The position numbers and the translations under genes are program-made. A model generated the notes under the pieces. It worked only from the letters and a program-made list of their open reading frames with translations, was not told the origin of the DNA and did no database searches. This document shows, piece by piece, positions 21,018-32,656 of a DNA stretch of 64,000 nt (its first letter is position 1; each line of letters starts with the position of its first letter). The DNA is from Terana coerulea (lineage: Eukaryota; Basidiomycota; Agaricomycetes; Polyporales; Phanerochaetaceae): NCBI GenBank assembly GCA_024811115.1, contig JAKOGH010000722.1, forward strand, positions 310,001-374,000, written 5' to 3'.

Positions 21018-23491
21018 ATGCCTGCGGATTACTCAAGAACGCCACATCCGCTCATAACCTCGCGGTCGCTCTGGCTTCGGGACATCCCAATTGAGGCCAC
21101 AAGAGCCCATCTAGACCCAATTCTGACAGCATGTGGTACTGTAGAATACGGAGAAGCCATCTATAGTACTGGAGCGAGGGGCAATAAATGGAAAGTGCAT
21201 TTTCAGGACGTGTACCATGGTGAGTTTTCCGTGTTGTCGTTGACAGAACAGCCCCATTTATTATGTTTAGCCGAGATGGCGATGGCCACACTTCAAGGCT
21301 TGACAATCCCGGACTTGACTCCGCAAGCGAAAATCAAGTTCTCATGCTCCCCGTCTGTGGATGTTCGAGAGCCTGACGCGTCGTTCTGCCTGTACCTCAA
21401 AGGCGACAATTCCCAGCTCGTCAAACTGCATTCTCTTGGGTTACAGGCCCTGTTTTCATCCTACAGACGAGCAGGTCCTCTGTCGTCTATTAGCTTTGTC
21501 AACACAGGATTATCGGAAGCGTCCTGCGTGCTTGAGTACTGGACGGAGGAGCATGTGCGGTATGCGAGGAATAACGGGCCGTTTCTTCTCTCGCACTTGC
21601 CGAAGATGAGTGGTCTCAAACTGATTCCGTTTATTCCGTGCAACCTGCACTGCTCGGTAAGGCTTTCATGCACTAGTTATTGTCGACGTCTCTAACAGAT
21701 GATTTTGCAGAACATTAGTGCATCGAAGAGCGACAAGGAGCTATTGCAGCTCCTCAGAAAGGTGAATACATCAGAATTATTAGTGTTCTGCTTGCGCTGA
21801 CGGCATTCAATGACCACCCTCACAGTATGGAAACATTGCCAAGTACGTTCAGCCCTCGCTATTGGGTTTATGAGGTGTGCCATTGACGCACGTTTCCCGC
21901 CCTTGCAGCTCGAGGTTGATTCGGAATGGAAAAGGGAACTGGCAATGTTTCATATCGTACGAAACAAGACAGCAGGGTAATGTCTTGTTCTCTAAGTCAA
22001 AGGCAGTGCTTGTCCGCTCATCAGGCCTCCAGCTTCTGAAGCATTAGAAGCTATCAACGGTTTGAAGATGGGCAACGTCGCTGTTGCAGTGCGCTATACC
22101 GACTATAGCTTCCCTCCGAGGCCAGCCCCCGCTCAGCCACAGCCTCACCCCCAGCTCAAATGGGCAAACCGTAAGCAGCTTACATTGTTTCCTGGCTGAT
22201 CATTCAATTAAGACATATCTTCCCAAGGGTCCAAAGCAGAGTCCTACACATAAGTGCGATAGTCCAGCGAAGGAGGAGCGCACTGAAAAGCCTGCAACAC
22301 AGCCCCATCTGCAAGAAGTTCTTCGTTTAAAGAGGAAGCCCTTCGACTCCATGCTGAAGCTGAACGCGTGGCTACCCGGAATGCGAAGAAACGTGAGGAC
22401 GCGTCGCTCGCCACCGGGGTCATACAAAAGATGAGCAGCGGGCTGCCCTCGATTCCCGAAATGCAGAATGCGATGAGTTCGACAGGGATAAAGAGAGGCT
22501 GGCGGCAGAGAAGGAGCACAAAGAGGCCCAATTGCTTTGGTCGGAAGCCCAGGTAGCGGTGCAGGAGCTCGAACGCTTGTTGAAAGATGCAATCCAAAGA
22601 CGAGTCGAAACGGCTCAACGAACCATGGATGCTCTTGGCTGTTCCGTAGGGGCCCTAAGAGAATACCAGGCGGCCACCAGGCGGAAGCAAGACGCCGAAG
22701 CCAAGCGAGATGCCCTCCGGCTGAGGGAGAAGGAGGCAGAACGAGCTGAGGAGGAGATCATCTGGGCAACACAAGCTGAAGACAACGAAGCTTTGCGACA
22801 GGCGTCGTTGGCCGAGTCGATATGGAAGATAAAGGAACTGGATCTGCAAGAACAGGACGGCGTTAGCAGACCGGCTCCGAATTCGCAGGGGAAGTGGAGT
22901 GAAGACCACGAGCACTCGCGCGACCTCGAGCAAAAACGGCTCGCCGCTGAGGAAAGGGTGAGAACCCAGGAACGAGAGGCGAAGGAAGCGAAGGAAGCTG
23001 CTGCACGGGCGGAGGAGGAAAGGCGGAACAAGGCGTACGAGGAGGCCGTGGCCAAAGAACGAGCCAGGTGCAGCCTGCGAGACACCTTATCTTGGTCGAA
23101 CCGCACCGCGTGGAGCCAGAAACGGGCGGCGGACAGGTTCAAAGTGATCAGCCCCGAGTTCGACGACACCAAATTTAGTGAATCCCAGCCGCTCACATTC
23201 GAGAGCGTACCTTGGCCCGTCCTCATCCATCCCACACGACTTACGTTCGACGACATCGATTGGAGTTCAGTCGAGAAGTTTTTCGCGGCGATGAAACGCG
23301 TACTGGATTCCGAAGAGTACAAGACTCTTGTCGAGAAAGCCCATCGCAGATTCCACCCTGACAAATGGCGATCTCGAGGCCTCCTTACGACGGTGTTGGA
23401 CCTCGAGCTACGCGGTCAACTAGAAGTCGCAGGAAACATCGTTGCACAAGCAGTGACTCCATTATGGCGCAAATCCAAATCCAAGAATTGA
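21018..23491 (+). CDS. RRM-like / coiled-coil / J-like-tail protein, copy A
   Basis: Exons 21018-21219, 21271-21656, 21711-21761, 21826-21842 (17 nt), 21909-21976, 22025-22170 and about 22213-23491. The first fold starts SRSLWLRDIP and ends WKVHFQDVYHAEMAMATLQG, like RNP2 and RNP1 of an RRM. A second runs from NLHCSNISASKSDKELLQLL through WQCFISYETRQQG to ALEAINGLKMGNVAVAVRY. Then comes a roughly 250-residue charged coiled coil (EAQVAVQELERLLKDAIQ, KERARCSLRDTLSW). The C-terminal 75 residues carry EYKTLVEKAHRRFHPDKW, with the HPDK of J domains but otherwise divergent, and end IVAQAVTPLWRKSKSKN. Frame breaks at about 21976, 22310 and 22429 fall in G or A runs. Function unknown; RNA binding and Hsp70 contact are inferences from fold only. 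Two relatives lie at 24147 and 30138. Confidence 0.72.
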
Positions 23492-24146
23492 CATATGTTC
23501 TTTGTCTGTTCCTGCCACCATTGTTACTTACGTTTATCCGCACTCATATTTTCGTCGTCGAGCTGCCGCTCCAACTATGGCTTTTCCTTACATAACGAGT
23601 GCATTGTGCGCACTAACAGGCAATTTGTTTACATTCTACTATGGTGTTACGTGTAATGTATATGTCGATATTCTGACTAGTACTGCTGGAACCTAGTGCA
23701 TAGCGTAATACACGACGAACGTCGCCACATAAGTAACATAGAAAGCGCTTTAGGGTTAGATGTTGTTAGCGCCAATTGTCTTACATAAGGCGCGGCGAAT
23801 GCCGACAGCGTCGATGAACATTCTGCGGGGTGAGGCTCTTGCATCCCCGTACCAACATATGAAGCTGCGTTCCTTGCTCTGTGCTAAGTTTCACTCGAAG
23901 CTGGCCTCGCAGCTGAGTCGGCTGTAATCTATCGCAATCATCCACATCTACTGAAGCGCCGATCTTCACGTGGTAGTCACAGCACGGCGTTCGAGTTTCC
24001 TGAAGGCGTTGCGGTGGTACCGCAGACTTCGTTGTCGTCTTCCGCTCAGCAACGTGCTTGAGCATTGCCCATTGCTGCTTGGAATACAAGGCCAAGTCTC
24101 AAGTAACCTCGCTTGCCTCAGCCGTATTCTTCCAGCTCGAACCATC
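23492..24146. promoter_or_regulatory. Spacer with upstream conserved element of copy B
   Basis: 655 bases between copies A and B. At 23751-23805 lies TAGGGTTAGATGT followed by AAGGCGCGGCGAATGCCG, the counterpart of the element upstream of copy A, 395 bases before ATG 24147. No other gene is visible. Confidence 0.45.
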
Positions 24147-26666
24147 ATGTCCAATGCCGCCGACTACCTCAATACGCCACATCCGCTCGTAACGTCTCCC
24201 ACACTGTACCTCAAAGACGTCCCAGAGAATATCCTGTGGAAGCATCTTCAACCTGTACTATCTCTGTGTGGGGAGGTGGAATGTGGTACACGGATACTCA
24301 GCATAGGAGGTAAAGCGAGGCAAATCCTATACTGGGCTGTGCATTTCGAAGACGTGTATCATGGTAAGCTCAGCACATAGCCCTGTGCGCATGTCTCTAG
24401 GCTGACATGCTTCAGCTGAGATGGCGATCGTGACACTCCAAGGGACTTTCATCCCCGACTCAGCTCCTCCGTGGAGCATTCAGCTCACCAGCTCTCCAAT
24501 GTCTGAGCAGAGTGAGCCACCAGATGGTTACTGCGTGCACGTCCAAATTGGCAAGCGAGAACTGGCTGGCTTCCGAGCTCTTACACGCCAGAGATTATTT
24601 CGGTCGTTCCGACAAGCAGGGCCACTGGTGTCGATCAAAAGTATCAACTTCGGGCACCTCGGGGAACTCATGTGTCCTGGAGTATTGGTGTGAGGAGTAT
24701 GCTCAATACGCTGCAAAGAACTGCAACTCCCTCAACCCGCAGCCGAGCACGTTGAGAACACTCAATCTTGTGGCGTTCAACGCGCAGAATCTGCATTGTA
24801 CTGTACGTAACATCACAAGCCTATCCAATGTAATCTTAGTAACCGTGGGTTGATGCAGAATATTGGCGAGGCGGCCGATGAAGATGAGATTCGGAGCGCT
24901 TTTAGCAAGGTATCTTCCGTAGCTCTTTTACTCGGTACTATGTTCACTGGCGCATGCGGTTCTCCCATACAGTTTGGAGCCATTGTTCGGTTGGTCGCGA
25001 AGGCTAAAAAGGATATCATAAGTCGACTAACTGAGCCATTGTCATTGAAAGGCTGCACATAGTGGATCTCGGACAGGCATCATGTCAATGTTACGTATCA
25101 TACAGCAATCGGCAGGAAGGTACTGTTAACTGTACTAAGGTTTGGGTATGTCTATACGTTTTGACCACACCTCTTCTAGCTGCTCGCGCGTGGCAGTTGG
25201 CTGCCATTAAGCTCGGTGCTCGCAAGATAAATGTGGTGTACGCAGCTCTCACGGTCGGCGAAGAGCCAGCTTCTAAGCCGCAATCGACAAATGGATCTAA
25301 ACCGCAAACAACAAATGGACCTAAACCGCAGCCAACAAATGGATCTACACAGCAACCAACGAATGGACCTACACCGCATGTGAGTAGCTTGTGGTTTCGT
25401 TCTTGAGTTGTTTCTCATTGCTGTCGAATATGCCTCAGAAAGGCAAGAGTACCACCTCCCGAAGACAAGAAGACCCTGAAAGGAAGAAGAACCGTGGGCG
25501 CGAGGAGCTCTCTCGGCTGCGAGCGGAAGCTCAGCGGCTGCACAAAGAAGCTTCCCGCGTAGCAGAGGAGAGCGTGAAGAAGCGAGACGCAGCTTCTCTT
25601 GCTGCCCAAGTGATGCGGAGTGCAGCAAACCGCGCCACCCGAGAATGTTGGCAGGCGCGGTCTGAGGAGGAGGAAAAGAGACAGAGCGGCAACATGCCGC
25701 CAAGAATCGTGAGGCGGCCCAGCAGCGATGGTCCGACGCCGAAGCGGCTGTCCAGGAGGCGGAAAGAACGATGCAAGAGGCTAAGAAACGACGAGTCGAA
25801 GCGGCAGAACATGCAATGGATGCTAAGGGGACGGAGGCTCAGGCCATACGAGAACACGAGGAGGCGACTCAGCGTAAGCAGGCCGCTGAGGTCAATGAAG
25901 AGGTCTTGCAGCGGAACAGCGACCAGGCTGCACGGGAGGAAGGAGACGTGTGGGAGGCAACTATGGCAGCAGAGAACGAAGCGACTCGACGTGCAGTACT
26001 AGCAAACTCTGTTTATAAGATGAAGGAATTCGACCTCGAAGTCCAAGAGGCGTCCGCCGAAGAGGAGACAGGATCTGGGGAGAAAAGCCCGGATGAGGAA
26101 GAAAAGCGCCATGGAGATGCAGATCAGGATAGTGCAGAGGACAGGACACGTCAGCAAGAATCGCAGGAGGCCGCGTCTCGTGCGGAGCAGGAGAGGCTGT
26201 GGAATGCGTACCAACAAGCGGCAGCTAAGGAACGAGGGAGGTGTATAGTCCGCGACAACGTGTTCTGGGCTCAGCGCAACCAAGTCTGGAACAATCACCG
26301 GGCAATAAACAGGTTCAAAGCAATAAGCCCCGCATTTGACGAGACGAAATTCTGCGAAGCCCAACCGCTTACCTTCGAGAGCGTGCCTTGGCCCGTCCTC
26401 ATCCATCCCACACGGCTTACGTTTCGACGACATCGACTGGGAGTTCAGTCGAGAAGTTTTTCGCAGCGATGAAACGCGTACTGGATTCCGAAGAGTACAA
26501 GACTCTCGTCGAGAAAGCCCATCGGAGATTTCATCCGGACAAGTGGCGGTCTCGAGGTCTCCTCACGACAGTTCTGGATGTCGAATCACGCGGTCAATTA
26601 GAGGCTGCGGGAAATATTGTTGCACAAGCACTGACTCCCTTATGGCGGCAGTCCCGCCCTGCCTGA
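24147..26666 (+). CDS. RRM-like / coiled-coil / J-like-tail protein, copy B
   Basis: Same architecture and largely the same intron positions as copy A. It starts MSNAADYLNTPHPLVTS (A: MPADYSRTPHPLITS). Exons 24147-24363 and 24416-24802 hold the first RRM-like fold (TLYLKDVP, WAVHFEDVYHAEMAIVTL). Exon 3 starts at 24859, and small exons to about 25150 carry CQCYVSYSNRQEG. Exon 25182-25381 ends in tandem repeats of SKPQSTNG type, unique to this copy. The coiled coil begins near 25440 (GREELSRLRAEAQRLHKEA), and the tail repeats KTLVEKAHRRFHPDKW and AQALTPLWRQ. Frame breaks occur at 24650 (G run), at 25676-25679 (AAAA, should be one longer) and at 26421-26450, where one T and one G are extra relative to copy A. 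Nucleotide identity with A is very high over the last 230 bases. Confidence 0.7.
25273..25377 (+). repeat. 24-bp tandem repeat in copy B
   Basis: Four-plus units of 24 bases encode the octapeptides SKPQSTNG, SKPQTTNG, PKPQPTNG, STQQPTNG and a partial PTPH. The array inserts a flexible linker between the second RRM-like fold and the coiled coil. Copies A and C lack it. Confidence 0.85.
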
Positions 26667-27056
26667 TAGGCCACCTTGTGCAGCGTTATTGTATTTTCGA
26701 TAGGCTCTCCAAGCCGTACGTTTCCCCTGACTCGGACAGTGCTCAGATCTCAGACTTCACCCTCTTTTCTTCCTCATCTCCCTAAGTGCCACGGCCCACA
26801 ACGTACAATGATGGTTGCTTGGATGTGGTACAGAATGCTTGGACGTGGTACGGAATGCTTGATATCTTTGTATACTGATGCTTCAGTAGTCTTGTAATAA
26901 CAGCCATTCTGCTCACAACATATTCAAGTCAAGTTGAACTATCCCTGATTTTGATTATAAGAGGTGTGCGCCGCCAGTGCATCCGAACTGTAACTTACTC
27001 TCCTTCGTGTGTAAAGAGAGACCCAATATAAACCTAAGAAGGCTCCACTCTCTAAC
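26667..27056. other. intergenic with 20-bp tandem duplication
   Basis: 3' flank of copy B. At 26817-26856 a 20-base unit (GCTTGGATGTGGTACAGAAT) is repeated head-to-tail with two mismatches. Nothing else recognised. Confidence 0.6.
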
Positions 27057-27153
27057 GGCCTGATGGTCTAGAGGTATGATTCCTTCTTAGGGTTCAGGGG
27101 TCAACCCCAGAATTGCATGGAGGAGGTCCCGGGTTCAATTCCCGGTTAGGCCC
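27057..27153 (+). tRNA. tRNA-Pro(AGG) with intron
   Basis: The acceptor stem GGCCTGA pairs with TTAGGCC (one G-U). The D arm is GGTCTAGAGGTATGATT. The anticodon stem CCTTC/GGAGG encloses a TTAGGGT loop with anticodon AGG. An intron of about 25 bases follows position 37. The T arm is TCCCGGGTTCAATTCCCGG. Discriminator base is C at 27153. Layout matches eukaryotic tRNA-Pro. Confidence 0.92.
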
Positions 27154-27961
27154 TTTGTTTTTGACTCGACTGTATTTGTTATTCATTTTGGCTAAGACAC
27201 CAGCGTGCAATGTAGTATTTACATTACGACATAGTACAACAGTCTTGACTCTTAACAAAGCAGGTTTAGAGTTCTACATGTAGACTCTAGAGCCTAGACA
27301 GGTGTATTTCGCACGTTACTATGTGACATGGGCGGCACCCAGACAGTACTCATTTAGTCAGAGAAAGCTGGAGAAGTGAAAGTAAGAGAAGACCGGATGA
27401 TGAAGGAGACCACAGCGACGGCAGAGCGGGGCCACTTGTCCAAGCCATACTATCATTTGGTGACACTCCCAAGGTCGTCACTGAGTATTGAGGTCTCAAA
27501 ATGGGGCGCGAGAGAGTGGGTATGCAGGCAGCAGGCGACACATAGATACGGCACACGTCCGTACATGCACCGATGCAGCGCATGGGTGCTTAAGTAGGCT
27601 ATATCTTGCGGGATAGACACACAGCTTTAGCACATGGGTGTTTGGGGACAAAAAAAACAATCTATTTTGTACAGATACATTCAATGTGGAGGAGGGTGGG
27701 CATCCAACAAAAACGCACTCACACAGGCCGTCTCTGGCGAGCCCCGGTGGCGGGCAGAACACACCAAGACGGTACTTGCCTCACCGCAGCCGAGGGCTCA
27801 AAAGTGCGTCAGCCTCCCGTAGCGACCGCGGCATGGCAGACCGCCCGACACTTGCACGAGTGGCGGCAGTCGACAGCCCAGACGTGGTCTGGCCGGACGC
27901 TGGCCCCGGACAGATTATGCACGCGCAAGAGCCGGTTGCGGGCTGTGACGAGGCCCTCGTT
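27154..27961. other. intergenic, no gene assigned
   Basis: About 800 bases between the tRNA and the orphan gene. Short overlapping frames only; no domain or RNA recognised. Confidence 0.4.
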
Positions 27962-28620
27962 CTAGTGTTGCCAGATGGCAGACGGCGCGGCGAGGGTCGA
28001 CCAGACGAAGGCGGCGGTGTTGTAGGACACCTTGCTATATACGATCGCCGAATCGAAGATCGTACATAGCCAGGTAAAATGACCACCTCTCCTTTTGGCT
28101 GGCCGGTCTGGACCGTTTGTTTCGGTTGAACGTGAGTTGAAGCGTCTCCAGCTGAACGAGCAGGCCGAGCAGCCACTTGGACGCACGGCGGGGTGAATTT
28201 TCCATCCAGGTGTTGTGCGGTGCGAGCACAAAGGGCGGGCGGGAACGGACCTGGTAGCGGCCGAGGAGGCGGAAGACGATGCACGCGCGGGAGAGCATGC
28301 GCGAAGATGCGTCGCCTGTCATTCGGTAGTCGCGGCAGAGGCAGGCAGGTACAAGGTCTTTCGAGCACCGCGCGTGCTCGCCGTTCGGCGCGAACTGTCC
28401 CTCGCCAAAGCGGATGACGACGGCATTGGCGTGTTGGCGCGTAGCAGGCTGGCGGTAACGTCAGCGGCAACCGTGGCGGTGAACGCACCTGAAGTACCGC
28501 CGCCGGAAGCGATGGCGGCGAACGCGGCGAGAGTCTGAGGGTGACGCGGTCGAGGGCGGTACGGACGGCGACGGCGGCGAGCACGTCGTGGTCACCGGGG
28601 GACGATGGGGTGCAGGTCAT
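27962..28620 (-). CDS. Orphan hypothetical protein
   Basis: A likely start is ATG 28618-28620 (MTCTPSSPGDHDVLAAVAV). The most protein-like reading continues ANAVVIRFGEGQFAPNGEH, RMTGDASSRMLSRACIVFRL, NTWMENSPRRASKWLLG, QKERWSFYLAMYDLRFGDR and KVSYNTAAFVWSTLAAPSA to a stop at 27962. These pieces lie in different frames: an apparent intron (about 28453-28502, GTACTT...CCAG) and at least two one-base shifts (near 28545 and 28050) are needed. I recognise no family. Trp and aromatic content plus the ordered helices suggest a folded protein rather than random sequence. It could also be a decayed gene, since its breaks are less clearly tied to homopolymers. Confidence 0.45.
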
Positions 28621-29608
28621 GGGTACCCACGCCGCGACGCGAGGCAGTTATATGCGCGGCATGGCCCGTCAGGAATCGTGCTCGGGGGACGAGGACGTCG
28701 GGGATCGTGCGAGAGCGGACGGGTGTTATGAGAACGGACTGCAAAAGGAAGGGGGTAAGTGTCCGTAGTCTGTATTTTGACGCGGGGTCGTATGAGGTGT
28801 TCCGGATTTGGACGTGTTTCGCTGGATTTGGTATGTTAGACGCCCATAAATATTCGCGCGTTTTCCTATGCATTTCTCGCTCTGCTCTTGTCGTGCCCCC
28901 ACCATGCAGGGCTCTTTCGACCTGCAGGATGGCGTCTAAACCTTATACACTGGTGACTTCCGATCAGGTTCTCCCTCACCTCAGCCTTCGCCACCACCGC
29001 ACGTCGACTCAGAGGCTTCAGAAGACAATCCTTTCGACAGGATCTCGGATGTCGTACCCGCGAAGGCTGCTCATCGTTCGGCCGTTTCATCATCTGGCCC
29101 TGGGATTTTATGCTGCGGAAAAGGTCGTTCTCCCTATGCTCGCTGCGACGCTGTCGTCATTTTACACTTTCTTACTACTAGGGCAATCAGACAAGCAGGG
29201 CACACCAGTTCACCCCGGCTGCATGGCTAGAGATGATGAGACCTTGAATAGGCTGCAAAAATTCAGTCGCTTGAGCAGGATGGCAGGTCATATTGTAGCG
29301 AGACAGACCCATGGTGAAAACTATATCTTGAGGTGTGCACGGCGTGCTGTTCTCTGCCCACACTGACCTATAAGGCATGTGGAATAACCACCCACTAATC
29401 CCTCATGCATTCTTAAATATATCATGACACTCCCCTATGCATAATGGGCACCTCTGTACAGAAGTGAAGCACGGCGCAACTGAGTCGCGACTGCGTCGGA
29501 CGCGACAAACACAGCTTGATGGATGCACGTGATGATATGATGGGATCAAACAGGAACACCTGCAACCACCCGCCCCGGTAGTAGCAGACGCTTAACAGCG
29601 TATCCGTA
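28621..29608. other. intergenic, no gene assigned
   Basis: About 1 kb upstream of the orphan gene. No domain, splice chain or RNA that I can support. Confidence 0.4.
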
Positions 29609-29719
29609 GCCCAAAGCGCAGGTTGACCCGCTGTGTTCGCTGTCTGCCTCGGGAGACTATGTCCGGGGATCGAACCCGCTGCATTCCCAAAGGTCCTGGG
29701 TTCAATTCCCGGTTGGGCC
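29609..29719 (+). pseudogene. tRNA-Pro-like pseudogene or tRNA-derived repeat
   Basis: GCCCAA (from 29609) can pair with TTGGGC (29713-29718). A CTCGGGA loop resembles a Pro CGG anticodon loop, and the 3' part GGTCCTGGGTTCAATTCCCGG nearly matches the T arm of the true tRNA-Pro 2.6 kb away. The middle is too long and the D arm is wrong. A second T-arm-like sequence is present on the opposite strand (complement of GGGGATCGAACCC). Likely a degenerate tRNA or SINE head. Confidence 0.4.
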
Positions 29720-30137
29720 CAATATTGTTTTATATTTTCTTGGATCATTTCGATCTCCATTCTCGATTGTCTTCATAGCAATGAATTGTTGTGAAGTTAT
29801 TTCGGACCCGGCCTAATTGTCTGGACAATCCTTGTGCCACTTTAAGTAAGAGAAATAACCATCTCACGGCATCATATTTTTAGAGTGCTTGTTTATGCCG
29901 GTGACGCCTCCAAGACAGGTCCTGCAGCCCTAGCCGGCAGCCCCGGAACCAAAGCAACAAGTCATTGCAACTTAACTAGAGAGTAAGCACTTGCATCCAC
30001 TGGCATTGAAGTATCCCATTAACACAGCCAATACTTCCTACTATCTCCAGTTAGATGAATTCACGTATACCCGTAACCTAATAATCCAAGCGTTTGTGAT
30101 CCATAGATGCATCGTGACTTCAACAATCACTCTGAGG
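29720..30137. other. intergenic, no gene assigned
   Basis: About 420 AT-rich bases between the tRNA-like relic and the 3' end of copy C. Nothing recognised. Confidence 0.4.
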
Positions 30138-32656
30138 TCAATTCTTCAATCTAGATTCCCGCCAAAGAGGAGTCAAGGCCTGCGCGGTGATATTCACTGT
30201 AGCTTCCAACCGACCGCGCAATTCAGCGTCCAAAACCGTCGTGAGTCGGGGCCGCCATTTGTCTGGGTGGAATCTGCGATGAGCCTTCTCCACAAGTGTC
30301 TTGTACTCCGCAACGCCAAGTATGCGCTGCATCGCTTCGAAAAACGCCTCTACCACACTCCAGTCGATGTGATCGAAGGTCAGGGTGGAAGGATGGAGAA
30401 GAACTGGCCAAGGCACACTCTCGAAAGTGAGCGGCTGAGCTTCATTGAACTTGATGTCGTCGAACTCGAGGCTGAGAGCTTTGAACCTGTCAATAGCCCG
30501 TTTCTGGTTCCACGAAGTGCGCTGCGACCAAGACAAGCTGTCTCGTAGGCCGCATCTCGCCCTTTCCTTGGCCGCCGCGTCCTCATACGCCTTCCGACGC
30601 CGTTCTGCCTCTGCCCGCAGTGCTGCTTCCGCTGCTTCCTTCTCCGCCCGCTCGCGCGCCCTCTCTCTCGCCTCCGCTACTTCCGCTGCGTCCTTCTCCG
30701 CCCGCTCGCGCGCCCTTTCTCTCTCCTCCGCTGTGAGGCGCTCTTGCTCGACATCACGAGCAGGTTCGCCAATGTTATCCTCCTGTTCCTGCAGATTCAG
30801 CTCCTTCATTTTCCAAATCGACTCCGCCAACGACGCCTGTCGGAGTGACTCCTCGTCTTCGGCCTCGGTGGCCTGGATGAAATTCTCTTCGTCTCGCTCC
30901 GCTTCTTGCCTTCTTGAAAGGAGAGCTACGTGCTGAGCTTCAGCAGTTTTCTTGCGCTGAATTACAGCCTCGTGGTCTCGCGTAGCCTGCACGGAATCAC
31001 CCAATGCGTCCATAGCTATTTGAGCAGTTTCAACGCGTCTCTTAATCGCCTCCTTCAAAACACGCTCCGCTTCCTCCACGGCTGACTGCGCCTGAGACCA
31101 CTGTGACTGGGCCTCCTCGTATCTCTTTGTCGCCGCCAATGCTCTGCTCTCCGCATCCAACTCCTCGCGTTCTGCATCCCGGAACTCTGATGCGACACGC
31201 CATTCTCCCTCTTGGATCATCTGTGCAACAAATGCAGCGGTCTTCCGCTTCTTCTGATTTTGTTCGATAGTGCGTGCGGCCTCGTCTTGTAGTCGATGGG
31301 CCTCAGCTCGTAATCGACTGATCTCGTCGTGAGGCTTTCGCCCGTATTAGCATCAGGTTGGTTGGGTGCTCTATCTCGTTTGTCGTCCGTAGTGCTGTGA
31401 TTCGCGGCCTAAAAGCATAGATCATTAGACTCGACAGACCATAGGAAGCTGGAAAATCACTGCTTACTCTCGGCTTGCTTTTCCTCGGAAGGAAACGGTG
31501 GTCTCGTGGGAGTTGGTCTCGGATTGATTGAGCAGTTAGTGTATCGGATTACAACATGCCTCCCACCCATCATTGTGCCATCCATGGCTTGTTGTGCTTG
31601 AGCAGCTAGGAGAAATGCCGAGTTAGTAAGATACAGTTACTTCGTTAGGCTAAGCAAAATGGTAGTACCTTGCTTTCTATTACTGTATGAAATGTGACAT
31701 GTCTGACTTTTTGATGTACCGGTAGGAGAAATTTGCCATCTGTTGTGACAGCAAAAGAGTTTCGATGAGACACTGCGAGAGCATTCAACCTGCAATACAT
31801 AAATCACCCGACAATACTGCCAAACTATTTGGCCAGAGGCAGAAAATTCTGAGCATTAGCGAACAGCCGACTGTGAAGCAAAAGATTTACCATCTTGAAG
31901 CGCTGTAGAATATCAGACTCGCTGACAGCCATATCAATGTTCTACAACCCTCCCGTGAGCAAAAAGGGCTGAATCCGGGAACGGAGCTGAAAGTATACGC
32001 ACAGTGCACACCAAATTACATGGTAGAAACGGAACCAATGTCGTTCTGCCTCTTGTATGGCCCCTGTCTTGGGATCCAAAGATGGGTATTCTACCTTCGC
32101 GTATTTTGCATGCTTCTCTCCCAGTACTCCAACACGCGTGATGTCTGAGAAAATCCTAGGTCCATGTTCGTGATGGACACCAATGGGCCTGCTCGCCTAA
32201 ATGACGCAAAGAGAGTTTGGAGTGAAAGAGAGTAGATGCTGCCCTTCTGAGATGGACCACCCTTCACTTTGAAATATAGACAGAATGATTCTTTAGGCTC
32301 CCAGTCTTCAGCCACAGGTGAGTGCGAAAGTCGTATCTGCAGTGGCGGAACCAATCCTGGGATCACTCTATCGTTCAGTGTCGCGGCCGCCATTTCAGCT
32401 AAGTGGCATCAGTGTACAGTGCAATGCAACGTGAGATGCGCGGGGACTCACCGTGAAACACGTCCTCGAATTGCACTCCCCAATGCTTCCGATCCCCTCC
32501 CGTCCCAGGTGTCCGTATTCCGTACTTCGTCTTGCCGCAATGAGAAAGTAGAGGGTCCAAATGTTTCTGGGCGACATAGTCTGGGATATCTATGAGATAG
32601 AGTGTCCGCGATGTTATGAAAGGATGTGGCGTCGCCGAAAAATCGGTGTTAGGCAT
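30138..32656 (-). CDS. RRM-like / coiled-coil / J-like-tail protein, copy C
   Basis: Third family member, inverted relative to A and B. Start ATG 32654-32656 (MPNTDFSATPHPFITS). Exon 1 is 32452-32656, exon 2 is 32003-32398, exon 3 is 31891-31941, then a small exon starts at 31824, one ends at 31669 (CHISYSNRKQG), another is 31468-31605, and the last runs from about 31408 to the stop at 30138. The second RRM-like fold is the clearest of the three: QTCHISYSNRKQGAAQAQQA then MDGTMMGGRHVVIRYTN, an RNP1 and beta-4 pattern. The coiled coil carries ERAEKDAAEVAEARERARER-type repeats. The tail is EYKTLVEKAHRRFHPDKWRP and ends ALTPLWRESRLKN. The coiled-coil/tail exon (30138-31220) is one unbroken frame; breaks occur in exon 2 near 32115 and 32055 and near 31345. 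Splicing between 31824 and 31700 is unresolved. Confidence 0.7.
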
